Shown piece after piece: positions 1 through 9,429 of a stretch of DNA of 53,476 nucleotides; within the stretch, counting starts at the first letter, position 1; each line of letters opens with the position of its first letter. A program made the position numbers and the translations under genes. Below the pieces are notes generated by a model, which ran no database searches, was not told where the DNA came from, and saw only the letters and a program-made list of their open reading frames with translations. This stretch comes from Bacillus litorisediminis (GTDB lineage: Bacteria > Bacillota > Bacilli > Bacillales > JC228): assembly GCF_022808645.1 (NCBI RefSeq), contig NZ_JAKZKT010000032.1, positions 1 to 53,476 of the forward strand, written 5' to 3'.

Positions 1-204
1 TTCGGTTCATGCGAACCGAAATCCTATCCGGTATTAGCCCCGGTTTCCCGGAGTTATCCCAGTCTTACAGGCAGGTTATCCACGTGTTACTCACCCGTCC
101 GCCGCTAACCTTTGGGAGCAAGCTCCCTCAGGTCCGCTCGACTTGCATGTATTAGGCACGCCGCCAGCGTTCGTCCTGAGCCAGGATCAAACTCTCCATA
201 AAAG
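1..204 (-). rRNA. 16S ribosomal RNA, 5' end only (partial)
   Basis: The complement contains the universal 16S 5' motif AGAGTTTGATCCTGGCTCAG (revcomp at about 176-196), followed by the first ~200 nt of a Bacillus-type 16S rRNA. Transcription runs leftward, so the rest of the gene lies outside the window. The mature 5' end is placed near 204 by similarity to other Bacillus 16S genes and is uncertain by a few bases. Two strong tandem promoters lie directly upstream. Confidence 0.95.
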
Positions 205-281
205 TGTTTGATGTAGCTCTTTAAAAAAATAGAATTAACGTTGACGCTTTTCTTTGTTCAGTTTTCAAGGAACAAGGCTAC

Positions 282-310
282 ATTGTATCACACAATCGAT
301 ATCGTGTCAA
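282..310 (-). promoter_or_regulatory. rRNA operon promoter P2 (sigma-A)
   Basis: On the minus strand TTGACA (305-310) is separated by exactly 17 nt from TACAAT (282-287). It is the nearer of two promoters to the 16S gene. The leader that follows has the TTCCTTGAAAACTGAAC-type sequence usual before Bacillus 16S genes. A consensus -35 with a near-consensus -10 and ideal spacing fits a strong rrn P2. Confidence 0.85.
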
Positions 311-380
311 CAACATTTTTTAAAATTTCATTTGGATTTTTATGAGTAAGTCGCTATTTCTTTTTTTCAGCGACCTTTAT

Positions 381-409
381 ATATTACCAAGGTCAGCTAT
401 AAATGTCAA
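381..409 (-). promoter_or_regulatory. rRNA operon promoter P1 (sigma-A)
   Basis: Minus-strand TTGACA (404-409), 17-nt spacer, TAATAT (381-386). It lies about 100 bp upstream of P2, the usual tandem P1/P2 layout of Bacillus rrn operons. The remaining sequence between here and lysS (410-733) holds the terminator-like hairpins listed separately and no gene. Confidence 0.8.
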
Positions 410-569
410 CGACTTTTTTCATTGTTTTTTATAATCGAAAGCTGTCTAATCTGAACAGCAAGGAATACTATACCACCGTTTTTTATTGCAGGCAATAGTA
501 AATTTTAACAAAATCAAACATGTGCATCCATATCACTCAAATACTTTAACTCATCAGTAAAACAATCAT

Positions 570-603
570 AAAAAAGACCGAACAAAAATAGTCCAGTCTT
601 TTA
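570..603 (-). terminator. Second terminator-like hairpin between lysS and rrn
   Basis: An inverted repeat (AAAGACCG at 573-580 against CAGTCTTT at 594-601, one G-U pair) has A/T runs on both sides, so it could act in either direction. It lies downstream of the lysS terminator and upstream of the rrn promoters and may insulate them. The stem is weak. Confidence 0.4.
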
Positions 604-688
604 TGTAAGTCCGATAAATTATAGAAATCAACTTTTTTCAAAAAAAGCGTTTCTCGCTCTTCCCTCAGCAATCTCAAAATTTGATAAC

Positions 689-723
689 TAAAAAAGCCAA
701 GAAGATTAATTTTCTTGGCTTTA
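689..723 (-). terminator. lysS intrinsic terminator
   Basis: Minus-strand stem AAAGCCAAGAA with its complement TTCTTGGCTTT, a short AT loop and a U-rich tail (A run at 690-695 on the plus strand). It ends about 10 nt beyond the lysS stop codon, marking the end of the folate-dusB-lysS transcription unit. Confidence 0.85.
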
Positions 724-733
724 AATGCTTGGC

Positions 734-2224
<1,491 letters not shown>

Positions 2225-2335
2225 TCAACTCCATCAATTTAAATTCTAATTCTTTACGCTGTAATCTTTTTATGTAACCCTAAATTTCAGGGTTTTATCA
2301 GTAAAAATTGAAAGACTCAAAAAACGCATACATAT

Positions 2336-2364
2336 AGTAAAACTGCCAGTGTAAAACTGGCAGT
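2336..2364 (-). terminator. dusB downstream terminator
   Basis: Perfect 9-bp stem ACTGCCAGT / ACTGGCAGT (2342-2350 and 2356-2364) with a 5-nt loop, followed on the minus strand by TTTTAC. It separates dusB from lysS, so lysS expression requires either read-through or its own promoter. Confidence 0.75.
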
Positions 2365-2418
2365 ATATACTGTACAAACTCATATTATAGAAAATGATAA
2401 ACAAAGCTGTCAAATAGA

Positions 2419-3420
2419 TTAAACCGCTTTTGTTTGCTGCAGCTCTTTTTCTTCCATTTCCGCTGTAAAGCTATCTAGCAATGATACAAGCTGTTCTCGT
2501 GTTTCGCAAGAATTGATTTCATTTCTCACTCTTGCATTGCCGCGGATTCCTTTTAAATACCAGGCAGCATGTTTTCTCATTTCTCTGATCGCAACACGCT
2601 CTCCTTTAAGGTTGATAAGACGGTCTAAATGCAGTTTACAAACATCCATTTTTTCACGAACAGATGGTTCTCCTAATAATTCACCAGTATCTAGATAATG
2701 AACCGTTCTGTAAATCATCCATGGGTTCCCTAATGCCGCACGGCCAATCATGACACCGTCACAACCAGTCTCATCAAGCATTCGCTTTGCATCTTCAGGG
2801 GTTTTCACATCCCCGTTTCCAATGACAGGAATGTTAACAGATTGTTTAACTTCACGGATGATATCCCAATTTGCTGTACCCTCATACATTTGTACTCTTG
2901 TGCGGCCGTGAAGAGCAACTGCTTTTCCTCCTGCTTTTTCAACAGCCCTTGCATTTTCTACAGCAAAAATATGGTCTTCATCCCAACCCATTCGCATTTT
3001 TACCGTTACTGGTTTATCTACTGCATCAACTACAGCTGAAACCATTTCATAGATTTTATTTGGGTCAAGCAACCACTTTGCGCCAGCATCACATTTTGTA
3101 ATTTTCGGCACAGGGCATCCCATATTAATATCAATAATGTCAGCAGTAGAGTTTTTATCAACAAATTTAGCTGCTTCTACTAATGTTTCTTTTTCTCCTC
3201 CGAAAATTTGAAGACTCATTGGTTTTTCCCGCTCATCAATATAGAGCATGTTTATAGTCTTTTCGTTTCCGAACAAGATTCCCTTGTCACTTACCATTTC
3301 TGCACAAACTAACCCTGCACCAAACTCTTTGACAGTCAATCGAAAGGCTGAATTACAAACACCAGCCATTGGTGCTAAAACCACTCTATTTTTTAATTGG
3401 ATATCTCCAATTTTAAACAT
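2419..3420 (-). CDS. dusB: tRNA-dihydrouridine synthase, DusB type
   Basis: FMN-dependent reduction of uridine to dihydrouridine in tRNA. The product (333 aa) has the TIM-barrel start VVLAPMAGVCNSAFR, the catalytic-Cys loop INMGCPVPK around residue 100, and the phosphate-binding GNGDV and GVMIGRAALGNPW motifs of the Dus family. The start codon has a good ribosome binding site (GGAGG, about 9 nt upstream). It follows yazB by 14 nt at the end of the folate cluster, the position of yacF in B. subtilis. Assignment to the DusB subfamily rests on synteny and length. Confidence 0.95.
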   Translation of the reverse strand: MFKIGDIQLKNRVVLAPMAGVCNSAFRLTVKEFGAGLVCAEMVSDKGILFGNEKTINMLYIDEREKPMSLQIFGGEKETLVEAAKFVDKNSTADIIDINMGCPVPKITKCDAGAKWLLDPNKIYEMVSAVVDAVDKPVTVKMRMGWDEDHIFAVENARAVEKAGGKAVALHGRTRVQMYEGTANWDIIREVKQSVNIPVIGNGDVKTPEDAKRMLDETGCDGVMIGRAALGNPWMIYRTVHYLDTGELLGEPSVREKMDVCKLHLDRLINLKGERVAIREMRKHAAWYLKGIRGNARVRNEINSCETREQLVSLLDSFTAEMEEKELQQTKAV

Positions 3421-3434
3421 AATGAAACTACCTC

Positions 3435-3647
3435 CTATTCTTGTGTAGTAGGGTCTAACTCTTCCTTTGTAATGCTAAGGGCCTCTGCAATGAGATCTAC
3501 CATATCATCTGACGGAGCCCGATATCCGCGTTCGATTTCACCTAAAACAGAGACAGATACTCCTATTTCCTTTGCTAGACCTTCCTGAGTAAAGCCTTTT
3601 AACTTTCTAAATGCGCGAATTCGTCTTCCCCATCTATCTGCTTCCAT
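3435..3647 (-). CDS. yazB: Small Xre-family helix-turn-helix protein YazB
   Basis: A 70-residue protein that is almost entirely one HTH domain: FTQEGLAKEIGVSVSVLGEIE holds the recognition helix (about 19-39). Such proteins bind DNA but no target is known for this family. The start is supported by AAAGGAG seven nt upstream. The first 49 nt lie within the 3' end of folK in another frame, which suggests translational coupling. Synteny (folK-yazB-dusB) matches B. subtilis yazB. Confidence 0.88.
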   Translation of the reverse strand: MEADRWGRRIRAFRKLKGFTQEGLAKEIGVSVSVLGEIERGYRAPSDDMVDLIAEALSITKEELDPTTQE

Positions 3648-4126
3648 CGCCTGACTCCTTTTTCTTTCGGAATTTCACTTAAGATTTGCTTAAACTCTTT
3701 TCCCAAAGCAGGATGCATTAACTTATCATTTATTTCTAAGAGCGGTATTAAGACAAAAGCCCGCTCATGCATTCGAGGATGCGGAACAATTAATTGCTCT
3801 GTTTCAATATTGTCTTGATTATACAGCAAAATGTCAAGGTCTATTGTCCGGGGCCCCCATTTAAAAAGCCTTATCCTGCCTAGTTTTTCTTCGATTTGTA
3901 AAATTATTTCCAGTAATCGAAAGGGGGATTCAGCTGTCTCAATTTCGATTACCATATTCAAAAAAGGGGACTGATCTTCAAAACCAACAGGGTCAGTCTC
4001 GTAAATGGACGACATTTTTTTAATCTGAATCGATCCTTGCATCTTTAAAAGGGATATGGCCTTGTTTAGATAGCCTAAACGATCCCCCATATTAGTTCCT
4101 AGTGACAGGTAAGCTTTACTCATCAT
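3599..4126 (-). CDS. folK: HPPK, 6-hydroxymethyl-7,8-dihydropterin pyrophosphokinase
   Basis: Transfers pyrophosphate from ATP to hydroxymethyl-dihydropterin, giving the substrate of dihydropteroate synthase. The 175-aa product has the HPPK signatures SLGTNMGDR (N-terminal), YETDPVGFEDQSPFLNM and WGPRTIDLDILLYN, the last carrying the two metal-binding aspartates. Its ATG overlaps the folB stop (ATGA), and its own 3' end overlaps yazB by 49 nt. Two adjacent ATG codons are possible starts; the first is used here. Confidence 0.96.
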   Translation of the reverse strand: MMSKAYLSLGTNMGDRLGYLNKAISLLKMQGSIQIKKMSSIYETDPVGFEDQSPFLNMVIEIETAESPFRLLEIILQIEEKLGRIRLFKWGPRTIDLDILLYNQDNIETEQLIVPHPRMHERAFVLIPLLEINDKLMHPALGKEFKQILSEIPKEKGVRRWKQIDGEDEFAHLES

Positions 4127-4485
4127 GATCGCCGCCTCGTAATTTCCACCGCGACACTTTCATAATGACCGGGAATAGGAGGGTCTGGTTTAATCACTTT
4201 TATCGTACAGGCTTGTACTTTTTCAAACTGGCGTAAAATGGTTTCCGCAATTTTTTCTGTCACGGCTTCAATAAGTTTATATTTATTGCCTTCGACTATG
4301 TCCAAACAAACACGATAGACATCTGCATAATTGACGGTTTCTTTTAAATCATCCCGCTCCCCTGCTTTTTTCAAATCTAGTTCAAGAATCACATCAACGT
4401 AAAACCGCTGCCCAAGCCGGGTCTCTTCCGGTAAAACACCATGATACCCGTAAAATGCCATTCGGTTAAGAAAGATTTTATCCAT
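4123..4485 (-). CDS. folB: Dihydroneopterin aldolase
   Basis: Converts 7,8-dihydroneopterin to hydroxymethyl-dihydropterin and glycolaldehyde in folate synthesis. The product (120 aa) is the standard length and has the FolB N-terminal pattern MAFYGYHGVLPEE and the C-terminal IKPDPPIPGHYESVAVEI segment. It overlaps folP by 8 nt upstream and folK by 4 nt downstream, forming a tightly coupled folP-folB-folK unit. Confidence 0.96.
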   Translation of the reverse strand: MDKIFLNRMAFYGYHGVLPEETRLGQRFYVDVILELDLKKAGERDDLKETVNYADVYRVCLDIVEGNKYKLIEAVTEKIAETILRQFEKVQACTIKVIKPDPPIPGHYESVAVEITRRRS

Positions 4486-5317
4486 TCATGATCCTCTTTC
4501 CGCATAAAACATCCATTACATCTACCATTCTTTTAATTTCCTTCACATCATGAACACGTACAAGCTGACAGCCTTTTTGGATTCCATAACAAACGGTTGC
4601 GCCGGTTCCTTCCATTCGTTCTGTAACAGGGAGGTCCAATATATGACCAATCATTCTTTTTCGGGAAGTGGCAAGCAGGACTGGATAACCCATCGCGACA
4701 AGTTCATCTAAATGCTGCATCATCATCACATTTTCTTCAAAGGTTTTAGCAAAGCCAATCCCAGGATCTAAAATAATTTGTTCGTCTGGAACCCCAGCCT
4801 CTTTGGCAATCGCAATACTTTCCCTTAAGTCACCAAAGGCATCCTTTAAAAAATCGTTATAAGGAAGCTCCTCCCGATTATGCATTAAAATGATTGGAAC
4901 ATTATACTGTTTAGCCACCACGGCAATCTCTGGCTCTTTTTTCGCTCCCCAAATATCATTAATGATAGAGGCTCCCGCTTCAATTGCTTGTTTCGCCACT
5001 TCCGCTTTATATGTATCAACCGAAAGAGGGACGGATACCCGTTTAGTAATCGCTTCTATAACCGGGATAACCCGTTCTAATTCTTCTTCAGCTGACACGG
5101 GCTTATGTCCAGGTCTGGTTGATTCTCCCCCGATATCTAATAGATCCGCGCCTTCTTGGACAAGACGTTCGGCATACTCTACCGCTTTTTCAACACTATT
5201 AAATTGACCGCCGTCCGAAAATGAATCGGGTGTTACATTTATAATTCCCATGATGAGAGTCTTGTTTGAAAAATCCAGCTGATATTTCCCACATGGAATA
5301 ACCGTTTTTTGATACAT
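4478..5317 (-). CDS. folP: Dihydropteroate synthase
   Basis: Condenses p-aminobenzoate with hydroxymethyl-dihydropterin diphosphate; this enzyme is the sulfonamide target. Both family signatures are clear: MGIINVTPDSFSDGG and GADLLDIGGESTRPG, with LLATSRKRMIG and RVHDVKEIKRM near the end. I take the ATG at 5317 (279 aa), which has AGAGGTG seven nt upstream. The longer reading from 5353 has no such site, and its ATG falls inside the predicted promoter -10. In B. subtilis pabB-pabA-pabC lie between cysK and this gene; here they are absent. Confidence 0.96.
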   Translation of the reverse strand: MYQKTVIPCGKYQLDFSNKTLIMGIINVTPDSFSDGGQFNSVEKAVEYAERLVQEGADLLDIGGESTRPGHKPVSAEEELERVIPVIEAITKRVSVPLSVDTYKAEVAKQAIEAGASIINDIWGAKKEPEIAVVAKQYNVPIILMHNREELPYNDFLKDAFGDLRESIAIAKEAGVPDEQIILDPGIGFAKTFEENVMMMQHLDELVAMGYPVLLATSRKRMIGHILDLPVTERMEGTGATVCYGIQKGCQLVRVHDVKEIKRMVDVMDVLCGKRIMNG

Positions 5318-5348
5318 GTTTTCACCTCTGTTTATTCCTGCTACATTC

Positions 5349-5378
5349 ATCATACATAAAAATCGACAAAATAAACAA
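5349..5378 (-). promoter_or_regulatory. Predicted sigma-A promoter for folP-folB-folK
   Basis: Minus-strand TTGTTT (5373-5378), 18-nt spacer, TATGAT (5349-5354), placing transcription start near 5342 and giving a leader of about 25 nt before the folP ATG at 5317. The site lies just after the cysK terminator, so the folate genes appear to have their own promoter. The -35 is only a 4/6 match. Confidence 0.5.
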
Positions 5379-5440
5379 CTTCTTCAGACAAAAAGCGGCC
5401 CGTATGTTGAGTGGACGTTTTGTTTTTCCTTTTTTCTACT

Positions 5441-5472
5441 AAAAAAAGTCTACCCACATCGTGAGTAGACTT
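5441..5472 (-). terminator. cysK intrinsic terminator
   Basis: The minus strand has AAGTCTAC / GTAGACTT arms (5446-5453 and 5465-5472), with an inner CAC/GTG pairing, followed by a run of seven U. It begins within 10 nt of the cysK stop. It separates cysK from the folate genes. Confidence 0.85.
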
Positions 5473-5478
5473 GCCGTT

Positions 5479-6408
5479 TTATTGTTCGTCGAATTGATAA
5501 AGCGGTGTGCTTAAGTAGCGTTCTCCGTTACTTGGAAGGACCGTTAAGACTTTTTTCCCTTTTCCCAGTCTTTTAGCAACCTGCAATGCTGCACAAATAG
5601 CCGCTCCCGAAGAAATACCGCCTAAGATTCCTTCTTCCTTTGCTGCCTTTCTTGCGTATTCAAATGCTTCTTCAGTGGTCACATGAATAATTTCTTCATA
5701 GATTTCCGTATTTAATGTGTCAGGAACAAAGTTTGGTCCAAGTCCTTGTAATTTATGAGGACCCGGTTTCCCACCCGCCAAAATTGGAGAATCCTTTGGC
5801 TCTACTGCAATAATATGAATGCCAGGGTATTTTTCCTTTAATACTTCTCCAGCGCCTGAAATGGTTCCGCCTGTCCCGATTCCTGCAACAAATGCATCTA
5901 ATTGATCACCCATTTGCTCGACAATTTCTTTTCCCGTCGTACGTCGGTGAACTTTCGGATTTGCCAAGTTTTTAAACTGCTGAGGCATAAAGTATCCATT
6001 TTCTTTTGCAAGTTCTTCAGCCTTTTGGACAGCGCCCCTCATTCCTTCTGGCCCAGGAGTTAAAACAAGCTCAGCTCCATATGCACGTAATAAATTCCGT
6101 CGTTCCATACTCATCGTTTCTGGCATCACAATAATCGTTTTATATCCTTTGGCTGCCGCTACCATTGCAATACCAATTCCTGTATTTCCGCTCGTTGGCT
6201 CAATTATAGCGTCTCCAGCTTTTAGTGTTCCGTCTTTTTCAGCAGCTTCTATCATAGCTAAAGCAATTCTGTCTTTTACACTGCTTCCTGGGTTCATATA
6301 CTCAAGTTTTGCATAAACTTCGGCCGAATCTTCATCAACCAGGCGATTTAGTTTCACAATAGGTGTTTCACCTATTAATTCTGTGATTGAGTTCACTATT
6401 TTCACCAT
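5479..6408 (-). CDS. cysK: Cysteine synthase (O-acetylserine sulfhydrylase)
   Basis: PLP enzyme making cysteine from O-acetylserine and sulfide. The 309-aa product has the PLP-lysine motif [11 protein letters not shown] (about residue 45), the substrate loop EPTSGNTG, the phosphate-binding GTGGTISG and the C-terminal SSGAA segment. The start has GGAGG upstream. It carries its own promoter and terminator, so it is probably transcribed alone. The B. subtilis orthologue is controlled by CymR; I could not identify a CymR site with confidence. Confidence 0.97.
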   Translation of the reverse strand: MVKIVNSITELIGETPIVKLNRLVDEDSAEVYAKLEYMNPGSSVKDRIALAMIEAAEKDGTLKAGDAIIEPTSGNTGIGIAMVAAAKGYKTIIVMPETMSMERRNLLRAYGAELVLTPGPEGMRGAVQKAEELAKENGYFMPQQFKNLANPKVHRRTTGKEIVEQMGDQLDAFVAGIGTGGTISGAGEVLKEKYPGIHIIAVEPKDSPILAGGKPGPHKLQGLGPNFVPDTLNTEIYEEIIHVTTEEAFEYARKAAKEEGILGGISSGAAICAALQVAKRLGKGKKVLTVLPSNGERYLSTPLYQFDEQ

Positions 6409-6454
6409 TTACTGGCACCTCCGTATTCCCGACTATTTTTATAGGTTTATTTCG

Positions 6455-6482
6455 AATTTACCACAATTTCCTAAAAAGTCAA
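6455..6482 (-). promoter_or_regulatory. Predicted cysK promoter
   Basis: Minus-strand TTGACT (6477-6482), 16-nt spacer, TAAATT (6455-6460), about 50 nt before the cysK start. It is a reasonable sigma-A match with slightly short spacing. Confidence 0.45.
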
Positions 6483-6566
6483 TTAAAACAATTGAAAGAA
6501 TGGAAGTAGTTCCGAAATGATTGAAATCAGGTAATCTCTGCACGCAAGCCGTCTTTTATCACAATT

Positions 6567-7454
6567 TTATCTCTGTTCACCATAGAACCATTCTACTTCA
6601 AGGTCGTCCCAAAACTCACTTGCCGAAATTGGAGTTTCAATTTGTTCTAATGCAATTTTTCGGCGAATTTGATCTTTTACTTCTTCATATCCCCAAGACT
6701 GTCCCTCTATTTTTTCATGCAAATAAAGGATGGCATATTCTTTTTCCAGCTTGATCGGGTCTGACCAGGTTTCGGGTTCCATTTCCGCCAAAACATCCTC
6801 ATAAGCAGTAGGGATTGTATGATTCTTAAGAGATACAAAACCTAAACTGCCTCCTTGCGAAGATGTAAATTCATCTAACGAACGCTCCATGGCTAGTACA
6901 GCAAAGCTTGAGCCGCCCTCTAACTCTTCAATCGTTTGCTTGGCTTCTTCCTCCGTCTTGACCAAAATATGAGCGAGGTGATATGTATCCGGCACAGTAA
7001 ATAAGTGCTGATTTTCTTCATAGTAACGCTGCATATCTTCTTCAGGTATCGCTACATCTTTTGTAAGAAGTTCCTCTAAAATAATGACCCTTTTAATTTC
7101 ATCTTTCCACTCATCTTCACTGAAATTCTCCGAAGGATTCATCCCATACATAGTATTAAAATAGGTGCTCTCCCTCGTAACTTCTTCTTCGTCTACTTCA
7201 ATATCATATTCCTCGGCTAACTGGTCAATCACCTTATCATTGATTAAGTCTTTTAGAGTCATTTTTCCATATTGCTGTTCTAAACGATTCATCCATTCCT
7301 CGCGGGTAATCTCGACATCTCCAACTTTCGCCACGGTTTCCCCTTGCTGCATAACGGGTTCTGCAGATAAATTCTTATAGGAGAAAAAGGCTATGGTCAG
7401 ACAATTGGTAAATAACAGTCCTATTATGACAAAGGCAGACAACGATTTTGGCAA
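6567..7454 (-). CDS. yacD: PrsA-like peptidyl-prolyl isomerase/foldase (YacD)
   Basis: An N-terminal hydrophobic segment (about residues 5-25 from the chosen start), then a SurA-N-like helical region and a parvulin-type PPIase domain (around LAHILVKTEEEAKQ to GGSLGFVSL). It is therefore probably a membrane-anchored folding factor acting outside the membrane. I start at TTG 7454 (295 aa) because GGGGAGAG lies seven nt upstream; a longer TTG reading from 7487 has none. No lipobox cysteine is evident, unlike PrsA itself. The position between hslO and cysK matches yacD of B. subtilis, whose function is not firmly known. Confidence 0.88.
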   Translation of the reverse strand: MPKSLSAFVIIGLLFTNCLTIAFFSYKNLSAEPVMQQGETVAKVGDVEITREEWMNRLEQQYGKMTLKDLINDKVIDQLAEEYDIEVDEEEVTRESTYFNTMYGMNPSENFSEDEWKDEIKRVIILEELLTKDVAIPEEDMQRYYEENQHLFTVPDTYHLAHILVKTEEEAKQTIEELEGGSSFAVLAMERSLDEFTSSQGGSLGFVSLKNHTIPTAYEDVLAEMEPETWSDPIKLEKEYAILYLHEKIEGQSWGYEEVKDQIRRKIALEQIETPISASEFWDDLEVEWFYGEQR

Positions 7455-7574
7455 GTCTTCTCTCTCCCCATAAAGAAAACTTGGCAAGCACCAAGCCCAG
7501 TAAGGTCTTAATGATTGCCCAGTTGTTCTAAATTTTTCTCTGCATAAATAATGTTATATTTGTACTTCTTGAAA

Positions 7575-8456
7575 CTATTTTGCTTCCTCTAATAATTCCT
7601 CTAATTCTGCCTTAGAGTAATGATACTTGGAGTTACAGAAATGGCAAGATGCTTCCGCTTCCCCGTCCTCTTCTATCATCTCGCGAATCTCATCTTTACC
7701 TAAACTGATGATAGCATTGGCGAACCTTTCCTTTGAACAAGTGCAGGTAAATTGGACTGGCATTTTTTCTAATACTTTTACGTTTTCTTTGCCTAGCAAT
7801 TCATGCAAGATCTCTTCTGGAGCAAGACCGCGGTCAATCATAGTAGACACAGGAGGGATTTTGCCTAACCTTTGCTCGATAAAGCTAATGGTTTCTTCCT
7901 CGCAATTTGGGAGTAGCTGTATAATGAAGCCTCCGCTCGCTTTTATTGAGTTATCAGGATTAACCAAAACTCCGACTCCTACAGAAGAGGGTGTTTGTTC
8001 AGATGTAACAAAATAATAGGTAAAATCGTCCCCAAGTTCTCCTGAGACAAGTGGAACTTGTCCAGAAAAATTCTCTCTTAGTCCTAAATCTTTAACGACC
8101 GTCAGGGTTCCATCTGTTCCAACTGCTGCTCCGACATTTAACTTACCTTCCGCATTTCTTTCTTCAATATGTGTTTGCGGATTTGTTACATATCCTCTTA
8201 CATCACCTCTGGCATTACTATCAGCTAAAATAACGCCAATCGGACCCTTTCCTTCAATTTTTACAGTTAGCTTGGCATCTCCTTTTAACATGGCGCCCAT
8301 CATAACTGCAGCGGTCATTGTACGGCCTAATGCGGCAGATGCAGTTGGCCATGTGTGATGGCGTCTTTGCGCTTCTGAAACTGTATCCGTTGAAGAAACA
8401 GCATACGCTCTAACTTGTCCATCAAATGCCAATGCTTTGATTAAATAATCATTCAT
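7575..8456 (-). CDS. hslO: Redox-regulated chaperone Hsp33
   Basis: Cytoplasmic holdase activated by oxidation. The 293-aa product carries the C-terminal zinc switch C238-x-C240 and C271-x2-C274 (CTC and CHFC), and the N-terminal [19 protein letters not shown] and GSELGDD-like regions of the family. It lies 24 nt downstream of coaX and is probably co-transcribed with it and with the foldase gene that follows. Confidence 0.96.
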   Translation of the reverse strand: MNDYLIKALAFDGQVRAYAVSSTDTVSEAQRRHHTWPTASAALGRTMTAAVMMGAMLKGDAKLTVKIEGKGPIGVILADSNARGDVRGYVTNPQTHIEERNAEGKLNVGAAVGTDGTLTVVKDLGLRENFSGQVPLVSGELGDDFTYYFVTSEQTPSSVGVGVLVNPDNSIKASGGFIIQLLPNCEEETISFIEQRLGKIPPVSTMIDRGLAPEEILHELLGKENVKVLEKMPVQFTCTCSKERFANAIISLGKDEIREMIEEDGEAEASCHFCNSKYHYSKAELEELLEEAK

Positions 8457-8480
8457 TTTCTGTTAACACCTCAAGTACTT

Positions 8481-9263
8481 TTATTTATTTTTTATACTCT
8501 CCATATTTCGCTCATAAATAAGGCGTAATCCCTTTAAAGTTAGAAAAGGGTCGACAATGTCAATAACATCGCATTCTTCTGAAATTAAATTAGCTAAGCC
8601 CCCTGTTGCAATAACGGTAGGATTTTGATGACTTTGTTTTTTCATTCTGGATACGATCCCTTCTACCTGGCCGACGTACCCATATAATATTCCCGATTGC
8701 ATCGCGGAAACTGTATTTCTTCCGACAATTTGATCGGGTTTTGCAATTTCAATTCTTGGAAGCTTTGCCGCTTTCGAATAAAGTGCTTCTGTTGATATGC
8801 TAATCCCTGGTGCAATGGCACCGCCGCAATATTGCTTATGCTCATCAATATAACAATATGTAGTGGCTGTACCAAAGTCGACAATGATGAGCGGGCTGCC
8901 ATAATCATGAATCGCAGCAACCGCATTAACAATCCGGTCAGCACCTACTTCCTTAGGATTATCATATTTTATATTAAGTCGTGTCTTTACACCTGGACCC
9001 ACAATTAATGGATCAATGTTAAAGTACTTGACACACATTCTTTCTAAGGAAAACATAATCGGCGGAACGACAGAGGAAATAATAATTCCATCTATATCAG
9101 AAAAGGATAAACCTGAGTGGTCATATAAGCCTTTAACGATCATGGCATATTCATCTTCAGTTCGATGTCGATTGGTTTCAACTCGCCAATGATATTTCAA
9201 ATGATCTCCTTCATAGACCCCTAACACAATATTTGTATTTCCCACATCCAAGACAAAAATCAT
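8481..9263 (-). CDS. coaX: Type III pantothenate kinase
   Basis: First step of coenzyme A synthesis, phosphorylation of pantothenate. The product (260 aa) has the ASKHA-fold phosphate-binding motif [15 protein letters not shown] at the N terminus, [11 protein letters not shown] (about 105) and [12 protein letters not shown] (about 130), as in CoaX rather than CoaA. It is the first gene of a likely coaX-hslO-yacD operon starting from the extended -10 promoter upstream. Confidence 0.95.
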   Translation of the reverse strand: MIFVLDVGNTNIVLGVYEGDHLKYHWRVETNRHRTEDEYAMIVKGLYDHSGLSFSDIDGIIISSVVPPIMFSLERMCVKYFNIDPLIVGPGVKTRLNIKYDNPKEVGADRIVNAVAAIHDYGSPLIIVDFGTATTYCYIDEHKQYCGGAIAPGISISTEALYSKAAKLPRIEIAKPDQIVGRNTVSAMQSGILYGYVGQVEGIVSRMKKQSHQNPTVIATGGLANLISEECDVIDIVDPFLTLKGLRLIYERNMESIKNK

Positions 9264-9303
9264 AAGCCGATATCCTCACTTTTCATATTCTGTATACGCC
9301 AAC

Positions 9304-9309
9304 ATCATA
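9304..9309 (-). promoter_or_regulatory. Extended -10 promoter candidate for coaX operon
   Basis: TATGAT on the minus strand preceded by TGTGG, giving the TGn extension that is common in Bacillus. It lies about 40 nt before the coaX start and no good -35 is present. Context (downstream of the ftsH terminator, upstream of coaX) supports a promoter here. Confidence 0.4.
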
Positions 9310-9387
9310 CCACATTTTTATTTTGGGTTGACAGTGACTACACCTATATAACAATTCGCATGATTGCAGACAGATTGATCGTGTAAT

Positions 9388-9425
9388 ACAAAGAGCCGGA
9401 TTCCAAATATAGGAACCCGGCCCTT
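9388..9425 (-). terminator. ftsH intrinsic terminator
   Basis: Minus-strand 15-bp stem (AAAGGGCCGGGTTCC against GGAATCCGGCTCTTT, with two G-U pairs) around a 7-nt AT loop, ending in UUUG. It lies immediately after the ftsH stop codon. Confidence 0.75.
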
Positions 9426-9429
9426 TTAA

